Assembly: GCA_003427395.1 (NCBI GenBank)
Contig: BFEA01000769.1
Coordinates: 216,686 to 237,921 of the forward strand
Origin: Chara braunii
Lineage: Eukaryota > Streptophyta > Charophyceae > Charales > Characeae
Direction: 5' to 3'
DNA length: 21,236 nt
Shown here: positions 1 to 9,802 of the stretch, in pieces
Position numbering within the stretch: the first letter of the stretch is position 1
How the letters are laid out: every line of letters starts with the position of its first letter
Made by a program: the position numbers and the translations under genes
The notes under the pieces: model-generated
Told to the model about the DNA's origin: nothing
What the model saw: only the letters and a program-made list of their open reading frames with translations
Database searches by the model: none

Positions 1-661
1 GTGAGTACATCTCCTTCACAGCCTTCCCCGACATCCTTTTTTTTTTTCTTTTCTCCTCTTTTCTTGGACAGTAGGGACCTGCCAGTCCCTACCTATGGCA
101 GTCCCTACTGACGGCCAACTCATTCACTCCCTCTCACTCTTTTTATCTTATTCTCCTCCATTTTCTTTTCTTTTCTCTTTTTTTTCTAGCATGTCAAGTG
201 TCAAGTGGCCGTTAAGGCCTTTTTCTAGCCTCTTTCTCTTAGTTTTGGCCCTCCCTATGCCCAAGGTGCAGTCCGTTATTTCTCAGACTGCAATAATGGC
301 CTTCCCATGCCTATGGGAACCTCCTTTAACTTCTACATTTCTCCTACAATGGTTCCTCCTACTCCGATTTTCTCCAAGAGGGCTATTTTTCACATGGGGT
401 CTCATTTGACTCTATTTTCTTGAGGGAGGCTAATCCGAGATTTTTCGGATTGCTCCCATGCCTCCCACTTCAGTTTTCTTTACTTTTCCTTTTTCTTTTG
501 GCCTTTCCGTTTGTCACCACTAGTACTTGCACTAGTGGTGCTAATATTATTGGTCGTCAAGATGTCGATCTTGAGGGTGCACCTTGCATTTATTATTTTT
601 CCTTTATGCGGTGCCGCCGTTTCTTCTTGGGACTTTCACATGTCCCCGCCGCTTGTCCCGT

Positions 662-735
662 CGGTGGTCCCCAACACTTAGTCCCACCGGTGGTCCCCGA
701 CACTTAGTCCCGTCGGCGGTCCCCGACACATTTCG
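662..735. repeat. Short 26-bp tandem repeat, about 2.7 copies
   Basis: Units start at 662, 688 and 714 and share cggtggtccccgacactta with small changes; the last copy is partial. It lies in GC-richer sequence than its surroundings. No function is evident. Confidence 0.85.
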
Positions 736-1430
736 CCCCGGATGCTATTATTTTTACTTAGTCCCACGTGGCCCCGGGTGCCTTTCCCCGAGGTGTCCCA
801 TGCCCCTAGGGCGTCTAGCCGCCCCGTAGCGACCCCTCTCCTTAGTCTTTCCTTGCGCCTTGTGCGTGCCGATCTCTTTGATCGTGGGCCTCCGCTCCGA
901 GGCTCCCGTAGGTGGCCCCCCACGTTGGCCCCTCATTTTCGGGCTTCCTGCGGCTTCCGGCCGCCCATTCCTCGACTTCCTCATTCCCTTATTGCTGTCG
1001 CGCTGCAATTGCTAGTTCAAAGGGCCCTTTGGCCTTAGTCTTATTGCATTCCGATGGCCCTCCCGACCTCCTGCTATGTTCTATGTGCCCCTGTTCTTGT
1101 GCTCGCTTGCTTGCCGCCGCTTAGTTATTTTCTCCCTGTGGTTCTCGCCTCAGGGCATTATTTCCTCCTGCAGCCTAAGCCTTTATCTCGTCTTACCTCG
1201 GATTTCTCTGTTGTGCACAGATCGTCCATATTCGGTCTCTCGAGTGATGGGAAGTTATTCGGGACTCACCAGTCCTGACACATTCCCCCCACTCTTTGGT
1301 GATGTACTCATCGCGCACCAATCTCTTGTCAGTGAATTTTGGAGGGAATAGATGAGAGAGGGAGATGAGGTGTTGTGGATGGTTAGTTTGCCAGGGTCCG
1401 TTTCGTTCTTTTCCCATTCCTTTCTCAAGC

Positions 1431-1470
1431 TTTTCCTTAGCTTTCACCCCTTTTCCTTAGCTTTCACCCC
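1431..1470. repeat. Perfect 20-bp direct duplication
   Basis: The sequence ttttccttagctttcacccc occurs twice in direct succession at 1431-1450 and 1451-1470. This is a minor local duplication. Confidence 0.95.
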
Positions 1471-2223
1471 TTGGGGTGGAGGAGGGTATGGGGGAGTCGA
1501 AGGTTCTACAGCTTACACCAGGTTGCTCAATTCTGTCATAGCTCTGCCTCTTTTTCTTTCCCTCAATTGAGGTTCCTCTTCAGTCAACTCTGTATACTCA
1601 GCAGGGCGGCCTATAATTCTTTCAACTTCAGTAATATGAAGCAGACGAAACTCTCCTTGCTTCATGCACGTAACTACTGGCATGCTGGCTTTATTCCCAG
1701 GGCGACAATTTGTTGTCGTAACACAATTGGTTTTCTCATTTTATGCTTTGGTTTTGTTGATAACAAATTGTAGGCAAGTTTTCGGATGCAACTCGTCGTC
1801 AGGCATTTGCTCCGGAAGGAGGTTGTTCGTTCAGTACAACCGCCGCCTTTGCCGTGGTGATACCTACTTTGAATCTGTGAGCCCAGGCACAACTCCCCCT
1901 AAGTGCTTCATAATCTCACATCTGTCTTCCCATTTCATTGAGGAAAACATTTTGGATTTGGCTTATTCATTACTCTGAGAGTCATCAAAAATAATCTATT
2001 TTTTAGCCCGTTCCATCCATGTTTTCCTTTTACCGTTCCCTGACGTTCAGGCTTTGCCAAATCCACATGCATCTCCCCCGGGTCCTTTCGCCCGACTTTC
2101 CTCAGGTCCTGCCAATTTCGCATCCATATCACTCTTTTGTCCTTTCTTGTTCCTTGCTTATTTTTAACTTTTTCATGCATGCTGCCCAGTTCATCCCCTT
2201 GTGCATCCTTTCTTTCGGACACC

Positions 2224-2880
2224 TTGTCAGTCCTTTTTCTCAGACTCATGCAAGCCAAACATTCATCTGTTTCCCAGTCTTTTCTCTTAGATCCATACAT
2301 GGTTCATCATACAAATCTTTTCTTTTCCAGATGTCTTGCTCGGCTCATTTTCAAGTTCATGCCAATTCAATTACACAAATCGCTTGCCAGGCCTTTTCTC
2401 AAGCTCATGCAACATCAATTTCTCATCCGATTCTCTTCTGAACATCTTGTCAGGCCTTTTCGCAAAGTCAATTACTCATCCATTCTTCTCTTCTGGGCAT
2501 CTTGCCAGACCTTTTCGCAAAGTCAATTACTCATCCATTCTTCTCTTCTNCAATTACTCATCCATTCTTCTCTTCTGGGCATCTTGCCAGACCTTTTCGC
2601 AAAGTCAATTACTCATCCATTCTTCTCTTCTGGGCATCTTGCCAGGCCTTTTCTCAAGCTCATGCAACGTTAATTATTCATCCGTTTCTCTTCTTGACAT
2701 CTTGCCAAGCCTCTTTTCAAGCCTGTGCAAAGTTAATTACTCATCCATTCTTCTCTTCTGGGCATCTTGCCAGGCCTTTTCTCAAGCTCATGCAACGTTA
2801 ATTATTCATTCGTTTCTCTTCTGGACATCTTGCCAGGCCTCTTCTCAAGCCTGTGCAAAGTCAATTACTCATTCATCCTT
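2224..2880. repeat. Minisatellite of alternating 55- and 63- to 65-bp units
   Basis: The anchor cttgccag or a close variant begins at 2383, 2446, 2501, 2583, 2638, 2701, 2766 and 2829. Spacings are 63, 55, 82, 55, 63, 65 and 63; the 82 is a 55-bp unit plus a 27-base duplication around an N at 2550. Short units contain cgcaaagtcaattactcatc, long ones contain ctcaagctcatgcaac. Degenerate copies reach back to about 2224. Plus-strand ORFs through this block (up to 275 codons) are repeats read in frame, not genes. The array lies in the 3' flank of the retroelement. Confidence 0.93.
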
Positions 2881-4152
2881 ATGTTCATGGTATCCTTCTC
2901 TTTTGCACACTTTTTCTTGGGTATATGGCACACCTTCCCCCCACTCAAAACGCGATGTCCCCATCGCGCGACTGGTCCTCACTCGGAGGCACGAGACCTT
3001 TGGTCCACCAACCGCAAGCCAAGGACACAAGCCCTTCCGCTTCACAAAAGGAAGAGTGATCAGTTCCTCCCCAGCGGACGACGCCTCATCCTTTATCTCG
3101 GTCCGACCTTTCTGCTCTTACGTGGCGAGCACCAATACTGAGGTTCCTCCTCACGTCTGGTAGGCAGGTCCAATCCAAGCCTTTCAGGGTCTCGTCTAGC
3201 CGTACGAGCATTCCTCGCGCATCGTTCCTCCCGAGTGGTAATTTTCTGGATCCGGCCTCTTCCTTTCAAGAGAGTTGGGGCTCTCAATTAGTTCACGAGT
3301 GCAGTTACGAAGACCTCGCAATTAGTCCCGAAGCGGTTGTAATGCTCCGGCGGGGCGGTGTCAATGCCCCGTGGTGGTTGTGGCTTCCACCCGGTACCAC
3401 GCTCAACTCTTCCCTCTAGACAGTGCAACTCAACTTAACGCGAGCCGCCGTGGTCCGTTCCAAGCGGCTGTGCCGCCCCTCAACGGCATGGCGTGTGGTC
3501 GGGGAGAACAAAAAGAGACTAGAAAAAAATAATGGCTCACTCACCCATTTGGTTCCCTCACCCTTTGACATTTAGGCGTTCAACATGAGGCGCAACTTTA
3601 ACTTCCCGACTAGAGTTCGTTGTCGGGGTCAGTTCCGGACGTCCCGCACCAGTCCAAGCGGTAGGTGCCTTGGTCCTTTAACCCTCATCCTCTTACAAGA
3701 GGAACAGGTCGCGCTGAGACTTTTTCCCTTATAGGGATAGAGGTCTTGGGGTCGCGGTGCGAGCACCGGTATCACCCTCCTGCTGCGGCCAAAGACTAGA
3801 AAAGGAGAAAATCCACAAGGCTATTTCCAAATCCATTCCAAGTTGCCTAGGGTCCCCTGACTATGCAATGCAATATTCAATCCTCAATCATTCAATCCAA
3901 TGCTATTTCCAAGGTTGATTCTCATAACTGGTCCGTTGGTCTCTCATCAACAAGGTCACCCACACGGCCGGTCTGGTGGTCATTTTCTCAATAGTCATTT
4001 CTCAAGGCTGACCCTTCCGCCCATCAATCCTCAATTCCCATTCCTCAACACCCAATCTTTGTGACCGTCCCAACAGTCCCTGCCCCTCTTGGCTTTAAGG
4101 TTCTGCCTCTTTTATTATGTCCTTCTCATTCACATCTTCCTTCTGCCCCCTT
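2881..4152. other. Gene-poor stretch between two minisatellites, GC-richer in 2940-3800
   Basis: I see no convincing ORF on either strand. The composition differs from the T/C-rich flanks, with more G and CpG-containing words from about 2940 to 3800. Possible minor hairpins occur (for example cctcttacaagagg near 3698), but none with a run of T that would define a terminator. No tRNA or rRNA is recognised. Confidence 0.45.
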
Positions 4153-4413
4153 GGCAATTTCAACGGCCGACCCACCGGCCTTTTCCATCTCTTCCATCCA
4201 TCCATTGGCTATTTCAATGACCGACCCACCGGCCTTTTCCTTCTCTTCCATCCTTCCATTGTCTATTTCAATGACCGACCCACCGACCCTTTTTCCTTCT
4301 CTTCCATCCTTCCTTTGGCTATTTCAATGACCGACCCACCGGCCCTTTTTCCTTCTCTTCCATCCTTCCTTTGGCTATTTCAATGACCGTCCCACTGGCC
4401 TTTTCCATCTCAT
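4153..4413. repeat. Minisatellite of 54- to 56-bp units, about 4.7 copies
   Basis: Units start at 4153, 4207, 4261, 4317 and 4373, with lengths 54, 54, 56 and 56 and a partial last copy. Each begins ggctatttcaatgaccg or a close variant, continues cccaccggcc, and ends in a pyrimidine tract containing cttccatcc. The ORFs it opens in two plus frames are a consequence of the repeat. Confidence 0.93.
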
Positions 4414-4513
4414 CGCTCATTTGAACATATTCTCAATCAACCTTTCTCAATCCAATATGCAGGGGACCCCAGTGCCTATTTCAAAAGGAATGACCCTTGT
4501 CAGGGGCCATTCC

Positions 4514-4673
4514 CGAACAACCTGGTTAGGGTCGTTCTTATCCATTCTCAAGTCGAACAACCTGGTTAGGGTCATTCTTTTCCATTCTCAAGTCGAAACA
4601 CCTGGTTAGGGCCATTCTTTTCCATTCTCAAGTCGAACAACCTGGTTAGGGCCATTCCTTTCCAATCTCAATG
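4514..4673. repeat. Minisatellite of exactly 40 bp, four copies
   Basis: Four adjacent 40-base units begin at 4514, 4554, 4594 and 4634. Each contains cctggttaggg near the start and ttccattctcaagt at the end, with a few substitutions and no indels. The fourth unit is slightly degenerate at its 3' end. The array follows the 54- to 56-bp minisatellite after about 100 bases. Confidence 0.95.
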
Positions 4674-5437
4674 TTAGTGCCCGAGGGGTTGGGCCTCGAG
4701 GTTACGGATCCCATTTCTGTCTTGGAGGTTAGAAGGTGGTTATCTCATCTCAGTTTTGTTTTGGGTGCTGTTTCCCTTTTTTCATTTCTCTCAATAATGT
4801 ACCATCCATGCGTACATCCGACTTAGCGTCTAGTACTCGAGTTGGGGCTCGCAACCCCAAGCAGCACTAGCCGACCCGGTCGTTCATCCATAACAAAAGA
4901 CGGGGGCGCTCTTTCCATTTTCACTCTTTCCTGATCACTCAGGTTTAGGCTATTCTCAAACTCATCCATGACTCAATTGGATTAGGCTCCTAGGGAAGGA
5001 GTGTTCTTCACGCCCCTTAACCCATAGGTTCCCTAACCTCTCTTGACCAACATTCAATGCCTTGCTTGCTTGTCAATCCGTACTCACAATTTCTTTTCTC
5101 AAAAGCACAATACTTATTCCATCCAAGTTTCACAATACACCCTTCCCAACTGGTCTCATCCCATGCCCCATGTCCTTGTCTTGTGTACCCACTTTCGAAG
5201 GTAACTCATCCAAAAGTAGCCTCAATACGCTATCTTCTAATCTTGTCACGACGCAGACTTAGCTGGCCCTTCCATCACTCATCCTTTGCAAACTCACTCA
5301 TACTATACACATTCTGCTCCAGTGTTTTGCAATTGAGAAGTAAACTAGGATCTTTGCCCAATACTCAATCAACATCTAATGCCTATTGCTGTCCTGTGCC
5401 TCGACTTGCTTCCTGGTCCACCTTGTTCCTCAACCGG
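4674..5437. other. Region just beyond the 3' accessory ORF, no recognised gene
   Basis: This is where a polypurine tract and 3' LTR start would be expected on the minus strand. Because the minus strand is purine-rich nearly everywhere, no single tract stands out and the boundary cannot be called. The plus ORF at 5057-5701 (214 codons) overlaps the end of the minus-strand ORF and has no recognisable motif. Confidence 0.45.
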
Positions 5438-6493
5438 TTATCTAACCCCCAGGCCGAAGGTCTCGATTTCTCTCCTTATCCTTACAATTTTTCGCAACTC
5501 TTCCTCGTTAAAAAAATCCAGTGGCGTGGCTTCCACCCCCGCCCTTGCGAGTTCCCGAGTCTTGACAATCCACTCGTGCCTGATCGCATTGGTCCATTGC
5601 TGAAACCAATGACTAGGTGTCGGCCCAAACTCGTCCTCCCATCTGAAAGCCCCGTCGCCCGGCTGGTGCATCGGAGGCCGCCCCTCTTCCCTAGGCCTTG
5701 AGATCTCATCCCTCTCATCCCTGCTGCTGATTTCTATGACTTCCCGCACATCTTCCTCCTCGTCCTCCTCGTCCTCCATCCGTATGGGGCTATATCCACC
5801 ACCAAGGTTCTTTGGATCGTAGGTAAAAAGGGTCTCTATCCCCGCCCCATACCCCTCGCAACTGTCATGACCACTTCGTCCTTCCAGCTGGCTCTCCCTT
5901 TTCTCCTCGTCCTCCTCACGTTCATTGTGCATACCTTGTTCCCCCTCGCTTTCCCCATGCCAAATCTCACGTCGTTTGCCCTTGTTGGCCCCTTCCTCGT
6001 TAGGGACCCGAAACTCATCTCCCATTCCCGTATTGCCTCCTTCTTCCACATTTGCCCTTTCCTTCTCTCCCTCACTGTCAGACGATATTTCAATGCCTTC
6101 TCCCTTGCGGAGGGGTGAGGGCTTCCTACACAAGCATTTCTTTCCACCCCTGCCTAACATTGGCCCACCCATGAGTCCTATGTACAACTTTCTCTTTGCC
6201 CCTCTCCTTCCTTGGCTTGGTCCTGCTCCCTCCCCTCCGGTTGCCCTGTTGACCGCCCCGCTGTCGTTTTCGTTGCCGAATTTCATCTTCTCTTTTCCTT
6301 TTGGATCCTGTATAACAAAACAACACTCGAAAAGCCCCTCATGCACCCACTCCCCCAGTCCGGTAGGCATTTCCCCATTTTTCCAAAATGTTCCCAACAG
6401 TCTTCGCACCATGCCCCTATTATACATGCGAATGCGCCATTTGTGAAGGTCCCATTTTTTCCCGTGAAAAACTATGGTACAATGCCCCAACAT
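5438..6493 (-). CDS. Unknown 351-codon ORF directly downstream of integrase, acidic and mostly disordered
   Basis: An uninterrupted frame runs from ATG 6493 to a stop at 5438, 145 bases after the end of integrase and in another frame; the frame is open slightly further upstream without an ATG. I do not recognise the protein. Seen in it: a basic, Trp-rich N-terminus (KKWDLHKWRIRMYNRGMVRR, then LGEWVHEGLFECCFVI), a long charged middle poor in hydrophobics, two similar hydrophobic-acidic motifs (GIEISSDSEGE and EVIEISSRDERDE), an acidic run MEDEEDEEEDV, and an ordered-looking C-terminus (SHWFQQWTNAIRHEWIV, FFNEEELRKIVRIRREIE). No transmembrane segment or signal peptide is visible, so it does not look like an envelope protein. 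Its position and orientation suggest a 3' accessory ORF of the retroelement. Being intact beside a ruined pol is notable. A spurious ORF in purine-rich DNA is a weaker alternative. Confidence 0.6.
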   Translation of the reverse strand: MLGHCTIVFHGKKWDLHKWRIRMYNRGMVRRLLGTFWKNGEMPTGLGEWVHEGLFECCFVIQDPKGKEKMKFGNENDSGAVNRATGGEGAGPSQGRRGAKRKLYIGLMGGPMLGRGGKKCLCRKPSPLRKGEGIEISSDSEGEKERANVEEGGNTGMGDEFRVPNEEGANKGKRREIWHGESEGEQGMHNEREEDEEKRESQLEGRSGHDSCEGYGAGIETLFTYDPKNLGGGYSPIRMEDEEDEEEDVREVIEISSRDERDEISRPREEGRPPMHQPGDGAFRWEDEFGPTPSHWFQQWTNAIRHEWIVKTRELARAGVEATPLDFFNEEELRKIVRIRREIETFGLGVR

Positions 6494-6638
6494 CCCTTCC
6501 CGTTGTCGTACCGGCCAGATATTGCAAACCCCCAAGTCACGCCGCCTTTCAACCCCAGTCAGTCAAACCAAAAACCCCAAAAAATGACAGTCCCATGAAC
6601 ATGGTCAGAGACAACTCAAAGTGTGCCCAAGGTTGTGG

Positions 6639-7145
6639 TCAGTCCTTAGCTTGTAGCTCCTCAGTTTCCTCATCTTCGGCCTCCTGAAGCCACTGTTCCA
6701 CCGGGTCCCGACTCAGAAACCTGACCAATCGCTGCCCAGGGAAGGGGCCTTTCAATCCAGTTCCATCCACATCTTCCAGTTCGAAGGTGTTCAGTCCCAC
6801 CCGCTTGGCGACCCGGTAGGGGCCTTTAAACCTCTTTCCCAGTTGTCCCGACCAAGTACTTTCTAGTGTCGAGTTCCTTAGCAATACCATCTCTCCCACT
6901 TGGAGTGGCTCCTTTCTGACATTCTTAACCTGGTCCCACCTTGTTTTGTCCCTCATCCTGCTGTCTAGTACCCGGTTGGCGATGTCTTCCATGACCTCCT
7001 CATTCTTAAGGATTTGTTGACATCTTGCCTCGATTAATTCTTTAGTGGTCATTCGCGGATCATCATCTAACCTATTCCAGGTAGGCACCAAGGCTTTCAC
7101 AGGAAAGTCGATCTCTCTTCCGTACCAAAGCTCTGCCGGGATACA
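6639..7145 (-). pseudogene. pol: Integrase C-terminal region with GPY/F domain
   Basis: The same frame continues after the TGA at 7146: CIPAELWYGREIDFPVKAL, which is the usual end of a Gypsy integrase core, then a basic helical segment (EDIANRVLDSRMRDKTRWDQ) and a small beta domain with VGEMVLLRNST and GKRFKGPYRVAKRV, the GPY/F signature. It ends with an acidic, Gln/Glu-rich tail (EQWLQEAEDEETEELQAKD) and a stop at 6639. No chromodomain follows, so this does not look like a chromovirus. The C-terminal domain normally contributes nonspecific DNA binding. An in-frame TGA separates it from the core. Confidence 0.88.
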
Positions 7146-7646
7146 TCATGTTGTCCTTTTAGGGGTTATATTCTCTGCAAAGACAGCCTGCTTAAGATAC
7201 CTAGGGCAGTTCCCCAGATGGTCCGCTGCGAGCTTTGCAATCGTATTCTTTAAGGTTCGGTGCCCCCTTTCCACAGGTGCATTGGCCTGAGGGTGATACA
7301 GCTCAATGAGTTTGATCGGTACGCAGAGTCTCTTAAGCATCCCCAACACCTCTTGGTTCACAAATTCCGTCCCATTGTCTGCTATAAACCTCCTGACAAA
7401 CATATGCCTTAAGTAGAAATCTTCTATCCAGTCTGCCACACTCCTCCCTGTCTTTTTCTTGAGGGCGACTGCCTCCACGTACCCACTCAAGTTGTCTCGC
7501 GCATCCAGGATATACCTGTACCCATCCGTTGATACAGGCATGACCGCAAGGTCAAGGTGGACCAGATGTCCCGGCCCTAGCACCCGCGTTGGTCTAAGAG
7601 GCTCGAAGACTCGCACCGAGCTTCGTTCTTGACAAATAAGGCAAGT
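7146..7646 (-). pseudogene. pol: Integrase catalytic core (DD35E)
   Basis: The frame is open from the TAG at 7647 to a TGA at 7146-7148. It starts with TCLICQERSSVRV, completing the zinc finger, then the RNase H-fold integrase core. Counting from the ATG at 7616, the triad is Asp22 (HLVHLDLAVMP), Asp80 (FIADNGTEFVN) and Glu116 (NAPVERGHRTLKN), with exactly 35 residues between the last two, the signature of retroviral and Gypsy integrases. Integrase would insert the cDNA into host DNA. The core itself is complete, but it is cut off from its zinc finger and from the C-terminal domain by stops on both sides. It is the least damaged part of pol. Confidence 0.92.
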
Positions 7647-8149
7647 CTAGCAGTACATGGCGACCATGTCGGCCATGCCTGGCCAATAATAGAGTGTCGC
7701 TATCTTTGCAAGCGTTCCTTTGGACCACCGATGACCCCCAGCTAACCCATCGTGCATTGCCTGGATAACGTCTACTTGCTTAGATCTTCCGCATACAACC
7801 CTTCTGGGCATAGCACCTTCCTCCCTTCGGAACAAGTGCCCGCCCTTTGGGACGTACCTTTCGGCTTCTTCCCTTGCTTTGATACTGACTTCCGTAGGTT
7901 GTTTGTTTCCTACCAGCAACAGCCCGATCTCCCGTAAAAGCCCTTCGTATGATCGGACATAGAAAAACTCCTCTCCTTCCTTAACCCATCCTTTCCTTCC
8001 TGCATCTGATTCACCACCCATTGTAACTCTTTCCTTCCCCAAGCTTCCACTAAGCTCATTACTGCTTCCCGACCTCCTTCGACTGCCATTGCTATTAGCT
8101 CCTCTTTCGGTCTCACTATCGCTCCCCACGAGTCCTTTTCTTCTTGGTG
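7647..8149 (-). pseudogene. pol: Pol linker and integrase N-terminal zinc-binding domain
   Basis: Beyond the TGA at 8150, coding character continues in phase (KEELIAMAVEGGREAVM, KELQWVVNQMQ), then moves by a frameshift near 8000 to GWVKEGEEFFYVRSYEG and VPKGGHLFRREEGAMPRRVV. The HHCC module follows: QAMHDGLAGGHRWSKGT with two His six residues apart, then IATLYYWPGMADMVAMYC. An in-frame TAG at 7647-7649 lies two codons before the CLIC pair that provides the zinc-binding cysteines, giving H-X6-H-X29-C-X2-C if the stop is counted as one residue. The module normally stabilises the integrase multimer and helps bind LTR ends. Confidence 0.83.
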
Positions 8150-8939
8150 TCATCGAGTGGTGACTGGTCCTTCTCTAAGTTCCGCTACTACGGCAGGTGC
8201 CGCCTTCTCCAAAGTCTGGATCAATACTTTTCCCGATGTGCATTCTTCCCTCATCATTTCGTTATCCACCGCAAGAGTTCCTCCTTCGTATTCGAGGAAC
8301 GCATCTATCGGCTCCGCATCCTCCACCCCTTCGGGAGTGATGCAGACCCGGCTCAGCCCATAAGCCTTGTTCCTGATTCCCGCAATCTGTTCGATCTTAT
8401 AATCGAACTGCCAGATAAATCCTACCCACCTCCCCACTGTCGGATCTATAGGCCTGTAATTCTTTAAGGCCCCTGCAACATTCGTCGGATCGATCCTGAG
8501 GATGAACCGCCTCCCAAACAGGTAGGCCTGAAAAGTCTTAAGACATGACCTCCTTCTTGAACTGATAGTACCGCCGCTCTGCGGAGTTCAGGGTTCTACT
8601 TTCGAACCTAATTGGGCTCTCTTTTCCTCCCTCATCCCTTTGAATCAACACACCTCCTACGGCCAAAGGTCCTTCATCCGTCTCTACGATGAAGGGTCGT
8701 CCTACCTTGTCATTAAAACAAGGCGCGGACAGGGCGACTGTTTCAGATGTCAATATGTCCTTGAGCTTTTGGACAACTCCTTCTCGCTCCTCCGTCTAGT
8801 CCATGGTTCCTTCCTCCCTGATCATAGCCCGGATAAGCTCGGCAATCTTGGCAAAGTTCTTAATGAAGATTCTCCAAAAACCAACTACGCCTAGGAATGT
8901 TCTTACCTCCGTCGTCGTGCGCAGTGGTGTCGGCCACTG
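8150..8939 (-). pseudogene. pol: RT connection and RNase H domain
   Basis: Past the TGA at 8940 the frame reads WPTPLRTTTEVRTFLGVVGF and FIKNFAKIAELI, the standard block joining RT to RNase H in Gypsy elements, with a TAG at 8796-8798. RNase H follows in the same frame: GRPFIVETDEGPLAVGGVLI and LNSAERRYYQFKKEVMS, holding the first Asp and the Glu. A frameshift near 8540 changes frame; the domain then continues with LKTFQAYLFGRRF and GRWVGFIWQFDYKIEQIAG and reaches RNKAYGLSR. In relatives this last motif is (N)xADxLSR, so the final catalytic Asp is Tyr here. The frame ends at a TGA at 8150-8152. RNase H would degrade the RNA strand during cDNA synthesis; this copy should be inactive. Confidence 0.85.
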
Positions 8940-9475
8940 TCATATCTTATCGGTCTTTGCTGGATCCGGTTTCGTGCCGTAAGCACCGCAACGAAATCCT
9001 AGTATAGTTACCTCTGGCACTGCTAGGATACTCTTTGGTCCACTAGTCGTAATGTTGTATACTAGGAACCGGCGGAGTAAGTCCTTGATGTCCTGCAAGT
9101 GGTCCCATACAAAACTTCGGATCCCTTGCTGGACTTCCGTCTCGTCCTTCTCCTGCGCGCCTTTGATTGGATTGTCATCGATGTAAGGCTCACATTTCTC
9201 CGGGAACATGTCCCCGGCCACGGCGAGCATCCTGCGGGCGCTTCGGCCACCGCGTTTGTGAATCCCATAGGGGTCACTTGCATCTGTAGCTGGCCTACGG
9301 GGGTGTGCATAGCGGTGTACGGCCTGTCCCGAACATCCAACGAAAGTTGGTCGTACCCGGAGTACAGATCTATCAGGGAGTAAATGCTCCGACCGGCGTG
9401 CGATTCTGCTAATAAGTCAGTCTGAGGTAGCGAGCCGGCATCCCGGATGGTTACCGCATTCAACTTCTGCAAGTC
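8940..9475 (-). pseudogene. pol: Reverse transcriptase, palm and thumb region with YIDD box
   Basis: Following the TAG at 9476 the frame gives DLQKLNAVTIRDAG and SLIDLYSGYDQLSLDV, the latter holding the first catalytic Asp of Gypsy RTs, then VTPMGFTNAV, the conserved F/MGL.NA-type block. A frameshift at about 9238-9243 (probably a one-base loss) moves coding to the frame starting MLAVAGDMFPEKCEPYIDD. YIDD is the YXDD box with the second and third catalytic Asp residues. The segment goes on through a thumb-like region, LLRRFLVYNITTSGPKS and VTILGFRCG, to a TGA at 8940-8942. The catalytic residues survive, but the domain is split by a stop and a frameshift. Confidence 0.88.
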
Positions 9476-9802
9476 CTAGATCCACCTTAGTGTCTTGTTA
9501 GGTTTTCGAAAGACGAACCACTGGTTGGCGTATGGCGACGCCGTTGGCTCTGCAACGAAGGAGTCCATCTTTGCTCGAAGGAGGTCTGTTACTTCTCCTG
9601 CTATCCCAAATTCATAGGACGGTCCCTTGTCATTCCAGCACTCATGTTCTACCGTGTGGATCCTGACCGGAGGGATCAGCTTTGCATCCAATCGTCCCTT
9701 ATGGTGATCACTAAAGGCAAAGGCCAGGTGAAACTCCTGGCAAGTCCTTTTGATCAGGCGGGTTTCTTCTTCCGTTAGGAACTCGTCTATCCCTATCTTC
9801 AT
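9476..9802 (-). pseudogene. pol: Reverse transcriptase, N-terminal (fingers) part
   Basis: The ATG at 9802 begins MKIGIDEFLTEEE and the frame stays open for 108 codons to a TAG at 9476-9478. It contains the usual start of a Gypsy-type RT domain: AKLIPPVRIHTVEHECW, then a segment ending SPYANQWFVFRKPNKTLRWI, matching the conserved (S)P(W/Y)...(V)(F)V.KK..(T/L)R family pattern. The reading frame continues in phase on the far side of the TAG with DLQKLNAVT, so the TAG is a single-codon lesion inside the RT domain. Reverse transcriptase would copy element RNA into cDNA in the particle; this copy cannot without readthrough. Confidence 0.85.

Larger units (their letters stand above)
1..2223. other. 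Pyrimidine-rich region without recognisable genes
   Basis: The plus strand has long T- and C-rich runs (for example 40-62 and 150-188). Many short plus-strand ORFs of 60-100 codons overlap in all frames with Leu/Ser/Phe/Pro-rich translations, typical of pyrimidine-rich noncoding DNA. The only structures I can support are the 26-bp repeat at 662 and the 20-bp duplication at 1431. No RNA gene is recognised. It may be retroelement 3' flank or LTR, but that is unproven. Confidence 0.5.

Noticed and set aside
1-6. GTGAGT at the window start as a splice donor
   Set aside because: No adjacent exon can be seen and the six bases are not informative alone.
1703-1718. Small inverted repeat cgacaa / ttgtcg
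   Set aside because: Arms of six bases with a short loop; expected by chance in 21 kb and without context.
2336-3163. Plus-strand ORF of 275 codons
   Set aside because: It crosses the minisatellite and the N at 2550; the translation is the repeat unit read in frame, with parallel open frames.
4514-4673. Regular 40-bp repeats considered as a CRISPR-like array
   Set aside because: Units are directly adjacent with no unique spacers, in a eukaryotic repeat-rich setting; a minisatellite explains them.
5057-5701. Plus-strand ORF of 214 codons
   Set aside because: No recognisable motif, pyrimidine-rich composition, and it overlaps the end of the minus-strand ORF after integrase.
6639-6760. Possible chromodomain at the integrase C-terminus
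   Set aside because: The tail after GPY is short, acidic and Gln-rich, without the aromatic residues of a chromodomain.
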